From NCBI GenBank assembly GCA_022818135.1, contig JAFMSR010000002.1:21399480-21463479 (forward strand): a stretch of 64,000 nucleotides of DNA. Reading direction: 5' to 3'. Shown piece by piece: positions 1 through 11,354 of this stretch. A program made the position numbers and the translations under genes. The stretch is from Saxidomus purpurata (taxonomy: Eukaryota > Mollusca > Bivalvia > Venerida > Veneridae). The notes beneath the pieces were generated by a model. That model saw only the letters and a program-made list of their open reading frames with translations. It searched no databases and was not told where the DNA came from. Numbering within the stretch: the first letter of the stretch is position 1; each line of letters opens with the position of its first letter.

Positions 1-961
1 TTATTAAGCAGACCAAACTAAGTAAATCTGAAAGATAAAGCCATGGGTGTTGTTTTATATTCTTGAAACCCGTATCAAATCATATAAGTATATTTGTGTG
101 GCCATTCCAGTTGAATCCCATGGTCTTTTGCTATGATCACATATGTCCCGGTCCATGTTCTAACATTACTCCAGTTTACCGTTACTTCTCACTAACAAGT
201 TTTTACTAAGTTATGACCCTTGGCTATACGATGAATGTGATGTGGGTGATAAAAAAATGGATTGTTGCATTTGCCATCTACACCCCGCGGTGTATAGTAC
301 TTGTATTTCTATGAAAAAATAAGTATACATATCTTCGATATTTTTTACAGGTTAGTCAATAACTTTCATATTTAACTCTTTTTTTGTGTACAGTGACATT
401 TATAGCATATTTTTTAATGCAAATAGTTATTAAAAGGTTATTTTCAATAGGTGAATACATGTATCAGACTTTGACCTGGTAAGCTATATATAGTTAGTAT
501 CTAGAATCATGAATGTTTATATTGTACAAATGGGTCGTTGCAATATGCCATCTACACCACACGGTGTATAGTACTTGTATTTCTATGAAGAAATAAGTCG
601 TTCGATATTTGTTACAGATCTTCTCAGCCCTTGCCAAGATAGTCGGACTTACTTGCGACCTCTCCATTTATAAATTAGTTGCCACGCAGCTACATGTAGC
701 AGCTGAGGGCATTTACTGTTTAGCCCCTACATACTAAGCCAGGCGGTGACAATTCTGTTGATTAACGACACATAAAGAAAAAGAAAACTTTTGTGCAAGT
801 TAATCTGTGCAATAAACCGTTTCAATAATTTAATATTCATACACCTATCAGGGGTCTTGACATTTTCACCCCTAAGGAGAAATTTTAGGGTGGGCCGGGA
901 CTAGAAACACTAAAAAATAGTTTTATAATATGAACGAATCAAAAAGGCTAATACAACTTAC
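1..961. other. Non-coding sequence with an ~80-bp direct repeat pair
   Basis: No exon-like segment is seen. Two copies of an ~80-bp sequence lie in the same orientation at about 264-349 and 541-616. Both read 'gccatctacacc', then a short inverted repeat around CCGCGG or CCACACGG, then 'ggtgtatagtacttgtattt' and a 'gatatttnttacag' end. The short palindrome (TACACC/GGTGTA) suggests a small dispersed element. The last part (923-961) is open in the frame of the adjacent exon but lies past its splice donor, so it is taken as intron. Confidence 0.55.
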
Positions 962-2562
962 TGTTTTCGCAATATTAGTTCGTGCTCTCTGTGCGTTTTC
1001 AGGGACCTTGTACACACTGTCAAAGAAACTTCTTCTCAAGCAGTCATAATAAGCACCGAATGTCTGAGTAAGAATCTGATGCTGTAAACGGTTACTACAG
1101 TTAACTGTCAGTAAGAACTCGACGTCCGCAATACCCGACTTTCCAAAATCTATTTCATGGGTAATTTTGCTTGTAGCAGTTACATCTCCTGTTACCTCAG
1201 CGACAACATTCTCATAGGCGAAAGCGCATGTTAAATTCTCTAGCGGCAGATTTGTATCTGGAGCTGACAGTTTTATGTCGACGGCAATCCGTTTCGACCA
1301 AGGGTGATACGAAGCATTTGGGCTGTTGTGAACAAGAACTAAATTATCAACCGGATTTTCAACAATCATGAGAAATTCGAAGACCTGACCAGTGGTGACT
1401 TCTGGGCCGATCGTATAAGGTAACTGATTTGTGCAGTTGATTGAGGCGGTGTACCAACCTGCCACATACACATGGTTAAGAATCTGTGATTCACTTGGTA
1501 AATTCTCTGTGATGTTAAATGACACAGCGTCCTCTGTTTCATCACCAAACAAAGCCTTACATGTAACAATACCCATTGGATATTTTGCCGCAGAAACAAT
1601 AGAAATATCGAAAGCAGCCTGATCGCTGTTCAGCAACAAATCTTCGACTACCGTTGCTAATACAGAATTGACCTCGTACAAAGATACAACTGTAAAATTT
1701 TCTTCTAATGAGCTCACGTAATTTGAAATATACAGAACAATTTGATAGACTCCTGTAGTATTAAAAGTGTAACTAATGTCGCACACGGCTAAGCTGGCAG
1801 TATTACAACAACCTGTAACATCTGTTATGGTGTCGCCTTCGTAAACAGTGGCTGTAATTGTGGGCATGTCACCAGACAACACTTCTACTGAGATGTTGAA
1901 TGGAAGCTCTGTCATTACATATAGTATATCACCTGATATTGTATATGGGACAAAACCAAAATCATCGGTACTAACAGCTTTCTGCAACGCTATTACTGCA
2001 AAAATTGTCATTTCACTTAATGGATTTATGGCACTAATGTCGACTACATACATCCCTGACTCTACAAATAACGTTTGACTGAAGGTAAATTGATGGTTAA
2101 TGTCACTGGCAACAGCTATCATTTCTGCCGGGAAGTCACTTGTATTCATTAAAACAACTGTAAGATTAACGTCGGTCCCCGCGCTAAAGGAAACATCAAC
2201 CGTGACGTATCCGACCAAAGGCTGGAGCACCTGGATGGGTTTTAATATGGTAGCATCGCTGACTTGAAGGCCGGAAATTGCTTCACCTACATAGACCTGC
2301 TCAGACTTGTTGAAAAAGTCGGTGCTTCCGAAACATGCCAAATAAATATCGAAGTATCCGTGCGTCTGGAAAAATGTTTCAAATAGACTCTGGTCCATCA
2401 TTTCAATGTTGTAAATTACAATGTCCTCAGTCTCGTCATCTGTGTATACGAGGCAAGAGATGTTGTCTGAAGCATCTCCGAGCAAGATGTATATCTCAAG
2501 TCCATTATTTTGTCCAGTTGCGGTAAACGTGCTGTTGAGAACATTCATAGAACATTCACTCT
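962..2562 (-). CDS. Large internal exon of a polycystin-1-like protein with PKD-type repeats (partial gene)
   Basis: About 533 codons are open on the minus strand. The exon is set by an acceptor (TTTCGTCATTACAG, AG at 2563-2564) and a strong donor (AACA|GTAAGT, GT at 960-961). The stop at 923 is therefore probably intronic and the ATG at 2548 need not be a start. The protein shows about five degenerate PKD-like Ig-fold repeats with the typical end pattern G-x-Y-x-(I/V)-x(n)-N or C-x-N, for example 'THGYFDIYLACFG', 'ESGMYVVDISAINP', 'NTTGVYQIVLYISN' and 'HVYVAGWYTASINCTN'. There are more than ten N-glycosylation sequons (NIS, NLT, NFT, NIT, NCT, NAS and others) and no transmembrane segment, which fits an extracellular region. 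Repeats like these occur in polycystin-1 and PKD1-like/REJ proteins. The family call is inferred from this pattern. No other exon of this gene is visible in the window, so the rest lies further left and/or behind introns. Confidence 0.6.
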
Positions 2563-2784
2563 CTGTAATGACGAAAGATACTTAGCGTTAAGGCGTGCAA
2601 AACCATTTTTTTAAGAATTCTTCTGTGAAAATCGGACAATTCAAATAACTATGCAAAAAAACAGCTTGACAAATTAAATTTAATCACTTTTTGTTTGATT
2701 GTTTTGTTTGTTAGAGATGTCGGTCAAAAAGTGTGTTACAATTATGCCATGGGTTCTACCTAGTTTATACAATGCATTAACAAG

Positions 2785-3520
2785 AGGGAAATGATGGTCC
2801 TATGTCGCTCACATGACTACCATTGCTCTTCACGCCAAGGTCACAACAAGAAATTTTCTACAGTGTTTTCCTAAAACTCTACATGTATATACAGGGAAGC
2901 GAATCCCATTTAACTCAAGGGGGGATGATTTGAACAAACTTGTTAGAGATCCAGAAATCAATGTTACATACAAAATATCTAAGCTCTAGGCCTTGTGACT
3001 TTGCAGAAGAAGATATTTGAAGATATCCTATATAAGTCTATTATATGAAAAACAGTGACCTCCTCGCTATAGTAGATTCTGACACCCCAGGGTCATGATT
3101 TGAACAAACTTGGTAGAGGTTCACTAGACAATGCTACGTACTAAATATCTAAGTTCTATGGTTTTGGAGAAAAATATGTTTGAAGTTTTTCCTATGTATA
3201 AGTCTATATAAAAACCAGTCACCCCCTGGCTTTGGTAAATTCTGACTCCCAGGGTTATGATCTGAACGTTTATGGAAGAGGTCCACTAGAAAAAGATTTT
3301 TACAGTTTTTCTTAATTGTGGCAAAAGCAACCAGTTCTTAATCCCGCGTGGGATTTTTTTTAACAAATTTGGTAGAGCTTCATGCAAGCAACATCCCTGC
3401 AAAGTTTCACAAACTTCTATTGATGGGTTTAGGAGGAGATGTCATTTGAAGCAAATTGTTCCTGACGCACGATAGACAACAACAAAAGCTCACCTTGAGG
3501 ACGTGCTCAGGTGAGCTAAA
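2785..3520. repeat. Dispersed mollusc-type repeat of ~175-bp modules with terminal hairpin
   Basis: Two to three degenerate modules of about 175 bp follow each other. Each holds 'atgatttgaacaaacttggtagag', 'aatatctaagttcta' and 'agtcac-ccc-t'. The unit ends in a hairpin at 3487-3517 (AGCTCACC ... GGTGAGCT). Related 'tttgttcaaatctggtcc' modules recur inside intron 1 of the Mask gene (39.9-41.1 kb), and the closing hairpin recurs at 17075-17100. The positions flanking this repeat (2563-2784 and 3521-3642) show nothing recognisable. Confidence 0.6.
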
Positions 3521-3642
3521 ACGGTAGCATTATAAATTCAGTTTATGTAATATTTCCATGTAACGATGACCATAATATTGCAAATTCATGTGAACAGTTA
3601 AACATTTAAATGTATACATGTACTAGGAAGTAAAACAGAGTC

Positions 3643-4005
3643 GTGCAACTGGCAACCTTTTCATGTGTAACTGGCAACCTTTTCATGTGTAACTGGCAAC
3701 CTTTTCATGTGCAACTGGCAACCTTTTCATGTGTAACTGGCAACCTATTCATGTGCAACTGGCAACCTTTTCATGTGTAACTGGCAACCTTTTCATGTGC
3801 AACTGGCAACCTTTCCATGTGCAACTGGCAACCTTTTCATGTGCAACTGGCAACCTTTTCATATGCAACTGGCAACCTTTTCATGTGCAACTTGCAACCT
3901 TTTCATATGCAACTGGCAACCTTGTCATATGCAACTGGCAACCTTTCAATAATTATGCAACTGGCAACCTTTTCATGTGCAACTTGCAACCTTTTCATGT
4001 GCAAA
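3643..4005. repeat. 22-bp tandem array (~16 copies)
   Basis: The unit AACTGGCAACC plus TTTTCATGTGY is repeated head to tail about 16 times with few substitutions (ATATG for ATGTG, CTTGCAACC for CTGGCAACC) and one small insertion near 3948. The period of 22 is not a multiple of 3, yet no frame is closed by the main unit, so short cyclic ORFs appear. These are a by-product of the repeat and not genes. Sequence 4006-4414 shows nothing recognisable. Confidence 0.9.
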
Positions 4006-4483
4006 GTATATCATGTGTGAAAGTTTGATGAGTTCTTCAGTCTTAATACTTAAAGCAATGAAATATGGTGCGAATAAATTACTGCCGTTTTTCACGGGAG
4101 GAAGACACTTTCATTTTATTCGTCGTAAGACACAGTTTGTCATTATTTATGGTGTCATTCTTTATTGCAGAATTTACAACAATTGATTTCCTTCTTTCTT
4201 TAACTGACAAACAGAGAACGATTCGTGCTAGAATCTGAATTTCAAAGTACTTTATCACTTTACATTTAAGTGTTTCAAAAACAATCTAATAGCGCCCTAT
4301 CAAACTGTGCATTGCTGAGTAATGCACGCAAAACCAAATACATGTAAGTACAAGATGTTTCCACTAGGTCAATGTTCAAGTTTTTTAATGCTTTTTACAA
4401 GCGGAGTTAGGCATGTTTATACGGAAGCCCAATAGTGCCACTTTGTTTTTTTTAAATGGATTTTTTCAACATAATTGTTTTGA

Positions 4484-5128
4484 AAATTCAAGATACTAAG
4501 TTGAAAATTCAACTTACTAAGTTGAAAATTCAACTTACTAAGTTGAATATTCAAGATACTAAGTTGAATATTCAACTTACTAAGTTGAATATTCAACTTA
4601 CTAAGTTGAATATTCAAGATACTAAGTTGAATATTCAAGATACTAAGTTGAAAATTCAACTTACTAAGTTGAAAATTAAACTTACTAAGTTGAAAATTCA
4701 ACTTGCTAAGTTGAAAATTCAAGATACTAAGTTGAATATTCAAGATACTAAGTTGAAAATTCAACTTACTAAGTTGAATATTCAAGATACTAGTTGAATA
4801 TTCAACTTACTAAGTTGAATATTCAAGATACTAAGTTGAATATTCAGATACTAAGTTGAAAATTCGACTTACTAAGTTGAAAATTCAGTCTAAGTTGAAT
4901 ATTCAACTTAGTAAGTTGAAAATTCGACTTACTAAGTTGAATATTCAACTTACTAAGTTGAATATTCGACTTACTAAGTTGAAAATTCGACTTACTTAGT
5001 TGAATATTCAACTTACTAAGTTGAATATTCAAGATACTAAGTTGAATATTCAACTTACTAAGTTGAATATTCAAGATACTAAGTTGAAAATTCACTTACT
5101 AAGTTGAAAATTCAAGATACTAAGTACT
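4484..5128 (+). repeat. Left arm of foldback element: ~31 units of 21 bp
   Basis: The unit is AAGTTGAAWATTCAA plus CTTACT or GATACT. With T at the W position and CTTACT, the first 18 bases form a perfect palindrome. The two end variants (CTT and GAT) are mixed along the arm without a simple order. Because 21 is a multiple of 3, both strands stay open and yield Leu/Ile/Gln/Lys heptad-like ORFs that I do not regard as coding. Confidence 0.9.
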
Positions 5129-5138
5129 AAAATCTGTA

Positions 5139-5995
5139 ACTTGAATTTTCAACTTAGTAAGTTGAATTTTCAACATAGTATCTTGAATTTTCAACTTAGT
5201 AAGTTGAATTTTCAACTTAGTATCTTGAATATTCAACATAGTAAGTTGAATATTCAACTAGTAAGTTGAATATTCACTTAGTATCTTGAATATTCACTTA
5301 CTAAGTTGAATTTTCAACTTAGTATCTTGAATTTTCAACTTAGTATCTTGATTTTTCAACTTAGTAAGTTGAATTTTCAACTTAGTATCTTGAATATTCA
5401 ACTTAGTATCTTGAATATTCAACTTAGTAAGTTGAATATTCAACTTAGTATCTTGAATATTCAACTTAGTAAGTTGAATTTTCAACTTAGTATCTTGAAT
5501 TAACTTAGTATCTTGAATATTCAACTTAGTAAGTTGAATTTTCAACTTAGTAAGTTGAATATTCAACTTAGTAAGTTGAATTTTCAACTTGGTATCTTGA
5601 ATATTCATCTTAGTATCTTGAATTTTCAACTTAGTATCTTGAATATTCAACTTAGTATCTTGAATATTCAACTTAGTATGTTGAATTTTCAACTTAGTAT
5701 CTTGAATATTCAACTTAGTATCTTGAATATTCAACTTAGTAAGTTGAATTTTCAACTTAGTATCTTGAATATTCAACTTAGTAAGTTGAATATTCAACTT
5801 AGTAAGTTGAATTTTCAACTTAGTATCTTGAATATTCAACTTACTATCTTGAATATTCAACTTAGTAAGTTGAATATTCAACTTAGTATCTTGAATATTC
5901 AACTTAGTAAGTTGAATTTTCAACTTAGTATCTTGAATATTCAACTTAGTATCTTGAATTTCAACTTACTATCTTGAATTTTCAACTTAGTTATG
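5139..5995 (-). repeat. Right arm of foldback element: ~41 units of 21 bp, reversed
   Basis: This is the same unit as in the left arm but reverse-complemented (AGTAAGTTGAAWWTTCAACTT and AGTATCTTGAAWWTTCAACTT). It is about ten units longer than the left arm, so the two arms have changed copy number independently. The junction with the left arm reads TACTAAGTACTAAAATCTG, a short unique spacer. Confidence 0.9.
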
Positions 5996-6045
5996 TTGAA
6001 AAAATCATTAAAAAACAACAAGTGGCCTTGCTTCCGTATGTTTAT

Positions 6046-7510
6046 GATGTATTTAATCGGGAACATAATTTGCCCTAGTGAGTACAAACTTTGAATTGTT
6101 GGGTACATGTAAAATAAATGTTTGACTCAATGGGTCATATCAAAAATAGATGCCGAAGACGCCGCCTCCATATATAAAGTCGCAGATATCAAAATTACAA
6201 AACAAAACAGTTAACCCTATAATATCAGCAAAACATGGAGTTTGACAATCAAAGTTATCTTATGTTGATTTAGAGGAATTTACATTTCTAACCGAGCAAA
6301 GAGCAAATATAATTTAGCATAAGATTATATTTCTGCATGTGAATCCAATCTCATTAAAAAGTGTTCTGAGAGAAAGGATCTCTTACACGTTCCCCGCTGA
6401 GCTTATGCTCATCACTATTTACTGATATTATTCAAAAGAGCCAAATGCGATTTATTCAAGCTGCTCGCTCTCAGATTTTGGTAAAAAAAATAAAGTTCGT
6501 CAAACTGTATGCAAATAACGTTTTTTAGAACATATGGTGATATGAAAAGGTTCCAGTATAAATTCATGTCTCGTTTATCTTTAAAATTCGAAAAATACGC
6601 TACCAAATTCAAAAGCGTTGCAAACGCTTTTTTGAAATGTCAATATAAACATATAGTGTAGCGGTGCCGTATAACCGACCTTTTCAATCGATTTCTGCAA
6701 ATTCCTACCTAGATTTTTGCTAATTTTTTATTTTAGCCTTTACTTTTATATTTATGAATAAGCATGCCATTTGTTTTTTAATATTTTTTCAGCGGTAACT
6801 GAGAGCGAGCAGCTTTAAATAGATGAAGAAATTTATAAAAAGTGAATAATCAATCAGTACTTGCGATTTTATAGTATCTTTAGAAAAACAAGTTGTTTAC
6901 GGTTGGCAGTATTTGTTTTTCTGCCGTTTTGGTCATTTACTTGATTTACAAATGTCTTCATTTATCCACAGGCCTATTTATTTGCTGAAAATAGCGCCGG
7001 CTATCTTTATAAAGGTAGTTCTTGTTGATACTATTTTATACTGGGTTTATGATTGGCAAAAAACATTCATCGTTCTTCAAGTTCCAATTATCAACTTGAT
7101 ATGCTAAATTAAATCTATATCCTTTTATAACATTTCTAAAATCAAAGGACTGAAAGTGTTTGAGGATCGATTGTCTCTGAACAACACAGACTGTACACAT
7201 ACATGTGTAAATATCAGGGCAACCCATACACGAGTAAAGTTATAAACAAACTGGAGACACAACATTACTGTCCAAACAGTTTGACCTTTAACCATATGTG
7301 TAAACTTTACTTTTGAGATAGGAGCCCATGTGCTTACATTTTGCATTCAGTGACTACATGAATGTTCAACTACCCTATAAAGTATCATAGTTGTGAATGG
7401 TAACTGAGAAGTGGATTTTTACAAAACTGAACTGAAAATTCAAAGTTTGCACAACTTTAAATGCCATTCAAAAGTTATGGGATTTGTCCATAGGGTTGAT
7501 TGTATTGTGG
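6046..7510. other. Gene-free AT-rich stretch
   Basis: No exon, RNA gene or known repeat is recognised apart from the small inverted-repeat element at 6458-6815. ORFs here are short, lack splice context and resemble no family. Confidence 0.6.
6458..6815. mobile_element. 358-bp MITE-like element with 17-bp TIRs
   Basis: AAGCTGCTCGCTCTCAG at 6458-6474 is matched exactly by its reverse complement at 6799-6815. The interior is AT-rich with no coding capacity. A clear target-site duplication is not visible. The length and perfect termini suggest a miniature inverted-repeat element. Confidence 0.5.
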
Positions 7511-7514
7511 CAAT

Positions 7515-7740
7515 TGATTGATTCGGATTTAACGTCGCACTCAACAGCTAAGGTCATATGGCAACTTCCAGCTTTCATAGAGGAGGAAGATTTGGGCACC
7601 ATTTCAGTCACGGGCGGGCACCTGGGTAGATAGCTTCTAGACATAAAAGAATCCGATCCAAGTAGGGCACGAACCTACAGCGGTGAGGGACACGTGATCA
7701 TCAGTTGGTTACCTTAACCAGTCGGTCGCAGAAGCCATTG
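7515..7740 (-). mobile_element. tRNA-derived SINE
   Basis: Read on the minus strand, it starts with a tRNA-like head (ACTGGTTAAGGTAACCAACT ... GTAGGTTCGTGCC, a B-box-like GGTTCGTGCC). It continues through 'CCCAGGTGCCCGCCCGTGA' and 'GCTGGAAGTTGCCATATGACC', and ends in 'GCGACGTTAAATC' with an (AATC)n tail. This head, body and tail order is that of a SINE family widespread in bivalves. The copy is not intact enough to judge recent activity. Confidence 0.7.
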
Positions 7741-7929
7741 TATGATGTCAAGCAATTGTCTGAAGTTTCAAGGCTTTAATGGTTACCGAGAGAGTGAACT
7801 TAAACAAAGCTTAACCAGATTTAAGACGACACTGCCGAATGACGTCAAGGGCTTTAAGACCTCTTTTTTTCATAGAAGAACTAAAAATTGATTAATCATT
7901 CTTCTTTTATTGATTCGGTATGCATGTAT

Positions 7930-8115
7930 ACATATTGTAGAACAAGAACTTGCGGCTTGCATTAACTACCCCGATGAGTGCTTCCTGGGACTCTGATAAA
8001 TACTCGCTCAGAGTGAATGGACTTTGAAGGTCGCAGCAAACAATGACACTACCAGGATGAGAACCACGACCTCCGGGTTAGCAGTCCGCGCTCTACCCCT
8101 ACGCCACAGCGCTTC
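7930..8115 (-). mobile_element. tRNA-derived SINE
   Basis: On the minus strand it opens with CTGTGGCGTAGGGGTAGAGC (A-box-like) and GGTCGTGGTTCTCATCCTGG (B-box-like). The body 'GAGTATTTATCAGAGTCCCAGGAAGCACTC' follows. It is a different family from the SINE just upstream. Confidence 0.65.
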
Positions 8116-9852
8116 TGCAAAACGGGAATCAATACCGTAGTTAAAGTATAGAGGCAGTCGAATACCAGCATCCGATAACGGACAGGATCCTATCCGAACG
8201 GAAGGAAACTTGTATCGTTGCAGCCCTAGTTACTCTTACACAAATCGATGCAGACAAGAAAAAACCAGTTCAGTTACTAAATGAAGTCGATATAGGTCTT
8301 GATTTCATATACAGTGCCACAGATTTCTAGAAGAACGTTACTGGTTACGGTCCTAATATTGTGATGTCAATGTTGGTGAAAGAACGAAAAGGATAAACGG
8401 TACCCTTTGAGCTTGCAGTAAGGAGCAAAAACATTGGACCGCCTTCCCAGTACTTGCTTGGTTGAAATAAATTCCTATATTAAATTGTAGGCAAAAACTC
8501 AACAATGATCAAAATCAAAGAAGACGCAGTGTAAATTAATAACTGAACAAGAAAAGCAGTGATCACAGCGGGTCCACAAACAAAACTGACATGTAAATAT
8601 TCTAGTATTGGTGATGATTGATGTAGAGGCATGGCCCCAAAAGAACTCAAGGAAATCAATTCTGGTTATACAAGCGAATCCTGACACGACTACTGACTGA
8701 CCTGTAGTATCGAAACTTTACTGTTATCGAATAATTTACATGTATACAGTATGTCTTATTAACATTATCCTTATAAGTTTGACATGAATGAAGCTTTCTA
8801 TGATCATTTGACGTGAAACATTTAAAATGGTTTAAAGTCTTAAAATGATAAGTAAAACAGAAGAAAATGTAAAATAAAAATATTGGATTAGATGGGGTCC
8901 GTTACAGTAAATCAGCGCAGATTCTATTACCACACCTCTACCAACTACTCTTAGACTACGTCCGCCGAGTTTCGTTTTATGGGTAAAAAACGAGTCTTAT
9001 CATTATTTATGTCCAAGTCGTTCGTTCGCATATTAAAAGTGTTTACGATTAATTACACATTTAAAGACCAATAACGAAATAATATTATTCTATTCTGAAA
9101 TGTTTTGAAATTATTTAGATCTGTTACTATATAATTTTGAAAACAGAAATCGGTATAATACCTTACAACTTTATATATGAACTACCTGTTTGTATGCAGT
9201 TTGTTCGGCCGTAAGGCCGCTATTATCTGTTAACATTGGCTCGATTTTAACAATACACTGATTAAATTCAAAATGTTTGCATTGAACTACTTATATGTAA
9301 CTCCAATTTCTGGAGAGTAGCATGTAAACAAACAAGCACAGAAGCAGTATTATACAGAAACATGAATTACAATTGCAAAATTAAACGTAGCTGTTGAAAA
9401 TCTATACACATAGCTTATAATAAACAGAGTATGACATAACCTTGCAATTAAAGTGACATTATGTGCATTTTTTTCAGTAAAAATCCAGCTGAATATGGTG
9501 TGTGTACAAAAGCGTAGAGGAAATAATAGCTTTTAACCCAATACACCAAACTCTTCACGCTACCAGTTTCCAAATATTGTTTTCTTATTTGACTGGGGAG
9601 CCATTTAAGAAAAGAACACTGCATGCAGGAGTTGCTTCCCTTCCACTGCCAAAATCTTACAAACATCATTTTATGGTCCGATTTTTTTATATCTAAAGCA
9701 CCAACTTCAAATACTAATGCGGCATAATCATTAATTTAATCATTTAAATGAACGCAACCAAAAATTGCTTTTATAAAACTGTCACCAAAATACACTATAT
9801 GCAGTAAGATGCGCATAATGTCACTTTAAGGAAACGATTAACATTAAGTATA
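8116..9852. other. Gene-free stretch
   Basis: AT-rich sequence with no exon-like segment, RNA gene or recognisable repeat. Confidence 0.5.
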
Positions 9853-11320
9853 CACTCAACAGGTTTAGAAACGCAAAAGTGGCAAAATATTTATTTTAAG
9901 TGTTATCGTGTTTCAATTTTTTTTAAGTTTCATACACAACAAAAACAATATAGAATTGAATTCTTGTATAAGTCTCAATAATTCATCGCAAAAAAATGAC
10001 TTACATAAAAATAAAAACAATAGCGTCATTCAAATAAAAATGTTCAACAGGGTTAAGTGTATGTAATAGTGTATCATAAATTTAAGATTCTACGAAAAAG
10101 AAGTGAAACCACTAAAGGACAGAAAAGCACTGGTTTTCTTGAGGCTGTCGGTTAATAATTATGTCAGTTTTGTTTATCAAAAGATAAATACACAGCTTGT
10201 ACTTCTGTCAAGTATGCTGCACTGAAACACAGGAAATCTGGATACTGATACTCTTAATCTGCTCGTCAACATTACCTAGAAGGTATTTGATATGAAGTTC
10301 AATATTTGTGTCTTTAAACAAGCTTACTAATCTATCACCGAACCGTTCTTTTAACTTCGTGAGATGTCTTTGTCACTAACACTGGCAAGAAATGACATTA
10401 ACTCCCTGGATTTTTGTTTTTCCTGGCACACCGGCCAAATTTTAGAGTCAAGTCAAGTCAAGTCAAGTCAAAGAACCTTTATTCACTCATTTCATTACAA
10501 TGAAATAATGGGGTTACAATAGTACAATACTATGAGGCTCATACACAATGAAATAATGATGGTTACAATAGTACAATACAAATGTACTATGAGGCTCATA
10601 CACAATGATGGTAATACAAAACATTCATAATAGAAGTGATAGAAGTATGAAAGTTTACATTAATTTCTTGGCATCGTTCATTTCATACGATTTGATCAAC
10701 TGGATTGTTCATTATATGTACATGTAAACGGATTCTTTGCACACACTTTTCGGGAAATTTCGTCGATTTTATGAAATCCTCCATTTTCCTTGAGAGAAAA
10801 TGTATTGGTCAGTGTTCTAATAATGTCTGGGATGAAGCCAAGCATTTTCCTGATACATTTATTATTTCAATTGTTCTATTATGTAAAATGTTCATTTATC
10901 TTTTGTAATCAAATACTGAAATTCTCTTTTGGGCTTTGATGAGTACTTTGAATCGTATGTGATAACATTATGTTTTTAACATGGCGCGTCAAAGAATATT
11001 TGAGCGTTGTCAGCTTTAATTTACAGATTAATTGCTATATGAATTAATGAATAATGTATTTAATGAATCATGATTTAATATTGATTATACACTTAACCGA
11101 TATTAGAAATGCAGAGTTCCCCTGTTGACCATTTTTATTTGAATAACGCTATTGTTTTTATTTCTATTTAAGTCATTTTTTGCGATGAATTATTGAAACT
11201 TTATCAAGAATTCAATTTTATATTGTTTTTGTTGTGAATGAAATTTGAATAAATTTGAAACACGGTAACACTGTTAAAATAAATATTTTGCCACTTTTGC
11301 GTTTCTAAACCAGTTGAGTG
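9853..11320. mobile_element. Non-autonomous DNA transposon with ~220-bp terminal inverted repeats and TA target duplication
   Basis: The left terminus CACTCAACAGGTTTAGAAAC (from 9853) and the right terminus (ending 11320), read on the other strand, give CACTCAACTGGTTTAGAAAC. The match continues for about 220 bp (GTGGCAAAATATTTATTTTA, ACAACAAAAACAATATA, ATTCATCGCAAAAAA, AACAATAGCGT) at about 90% by eye. Each end is flanked by TA (9851-9852 and 11321-11322), as for Tc1/mariner-type insertions. The interior holds no transposase and contains a LINE 3' fragment. The superfamily assignment is inference from the TA. Confidence 0.8.
10441..10640 (-). mobile_element. LINE 3' end fragment with (CTTGA)n tail, nested
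   Basis: Read on the minus strand, it ends in repeated CTTGA units (plus strand AGTCAAGTCAAGTCAAGTCAA at about 10447) preceded by 'GAATAAAGGTTCTTTGA'. It contains two partial copies of 'CTATTGTAACCAT-TTATTTCATTGTGTATGAGCCTCATAG'. Short tandem 3' tails of this kind are typical of CR1/L2-like LINEs. It lies inside the TIR element 9853-11320. Confidence 0.45.
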
Positions 11321-11354
11321 TAATCAATTAAATGACAGTGATGCATTGTAACAC

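Larger units (their letters stand above)
4415..6045. mobile_element. Foldback-type element: inverted arms made of 21-bp palindromic tandem units
   Basis: The outer ~55 bp on each side are inverted copies of each other: 4417-4473 (TTTATACGGAAGC ... CCACTTTGTTTTTT ... GATTTTTTCAACATAA) and 5987-6042 on the opposite strand, with the same landmarks. Inside, the left arm (4484-5128) and right arm (5139-5995) carry the same 21-bp unit in opposite orientation, meeting at about 5129-5138. No transposase ORF is present. Inverted repeats built from short tandem units are the hallmark of foldback elements as known from Drosophila FB; assigning this element to that class is inference. I could not define a target-site duplication. 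Confidence 0.75.

Noticed and set aside
923..961. C-terminal residues and stop codon of the PKD-repeat ORF
   Set aside because: A strong donor (AACA|GTAAGT) lies before it, so this stretch is more likely intronic.
3729..4028. Cyclic CNWQPFHVQLAT ORF
   Set aside because: A by-product of the 22-bp tandem repeat read through three frames.
4456..5977. Long ORFs on both strands across the 21-bp array (up to ~216 codons of K-L-N-I-Q)
   Set aside because: The period is a multiple of three, so every frame without a stop in the unit stays open. The composition follows the repeat, with no splice or start context.
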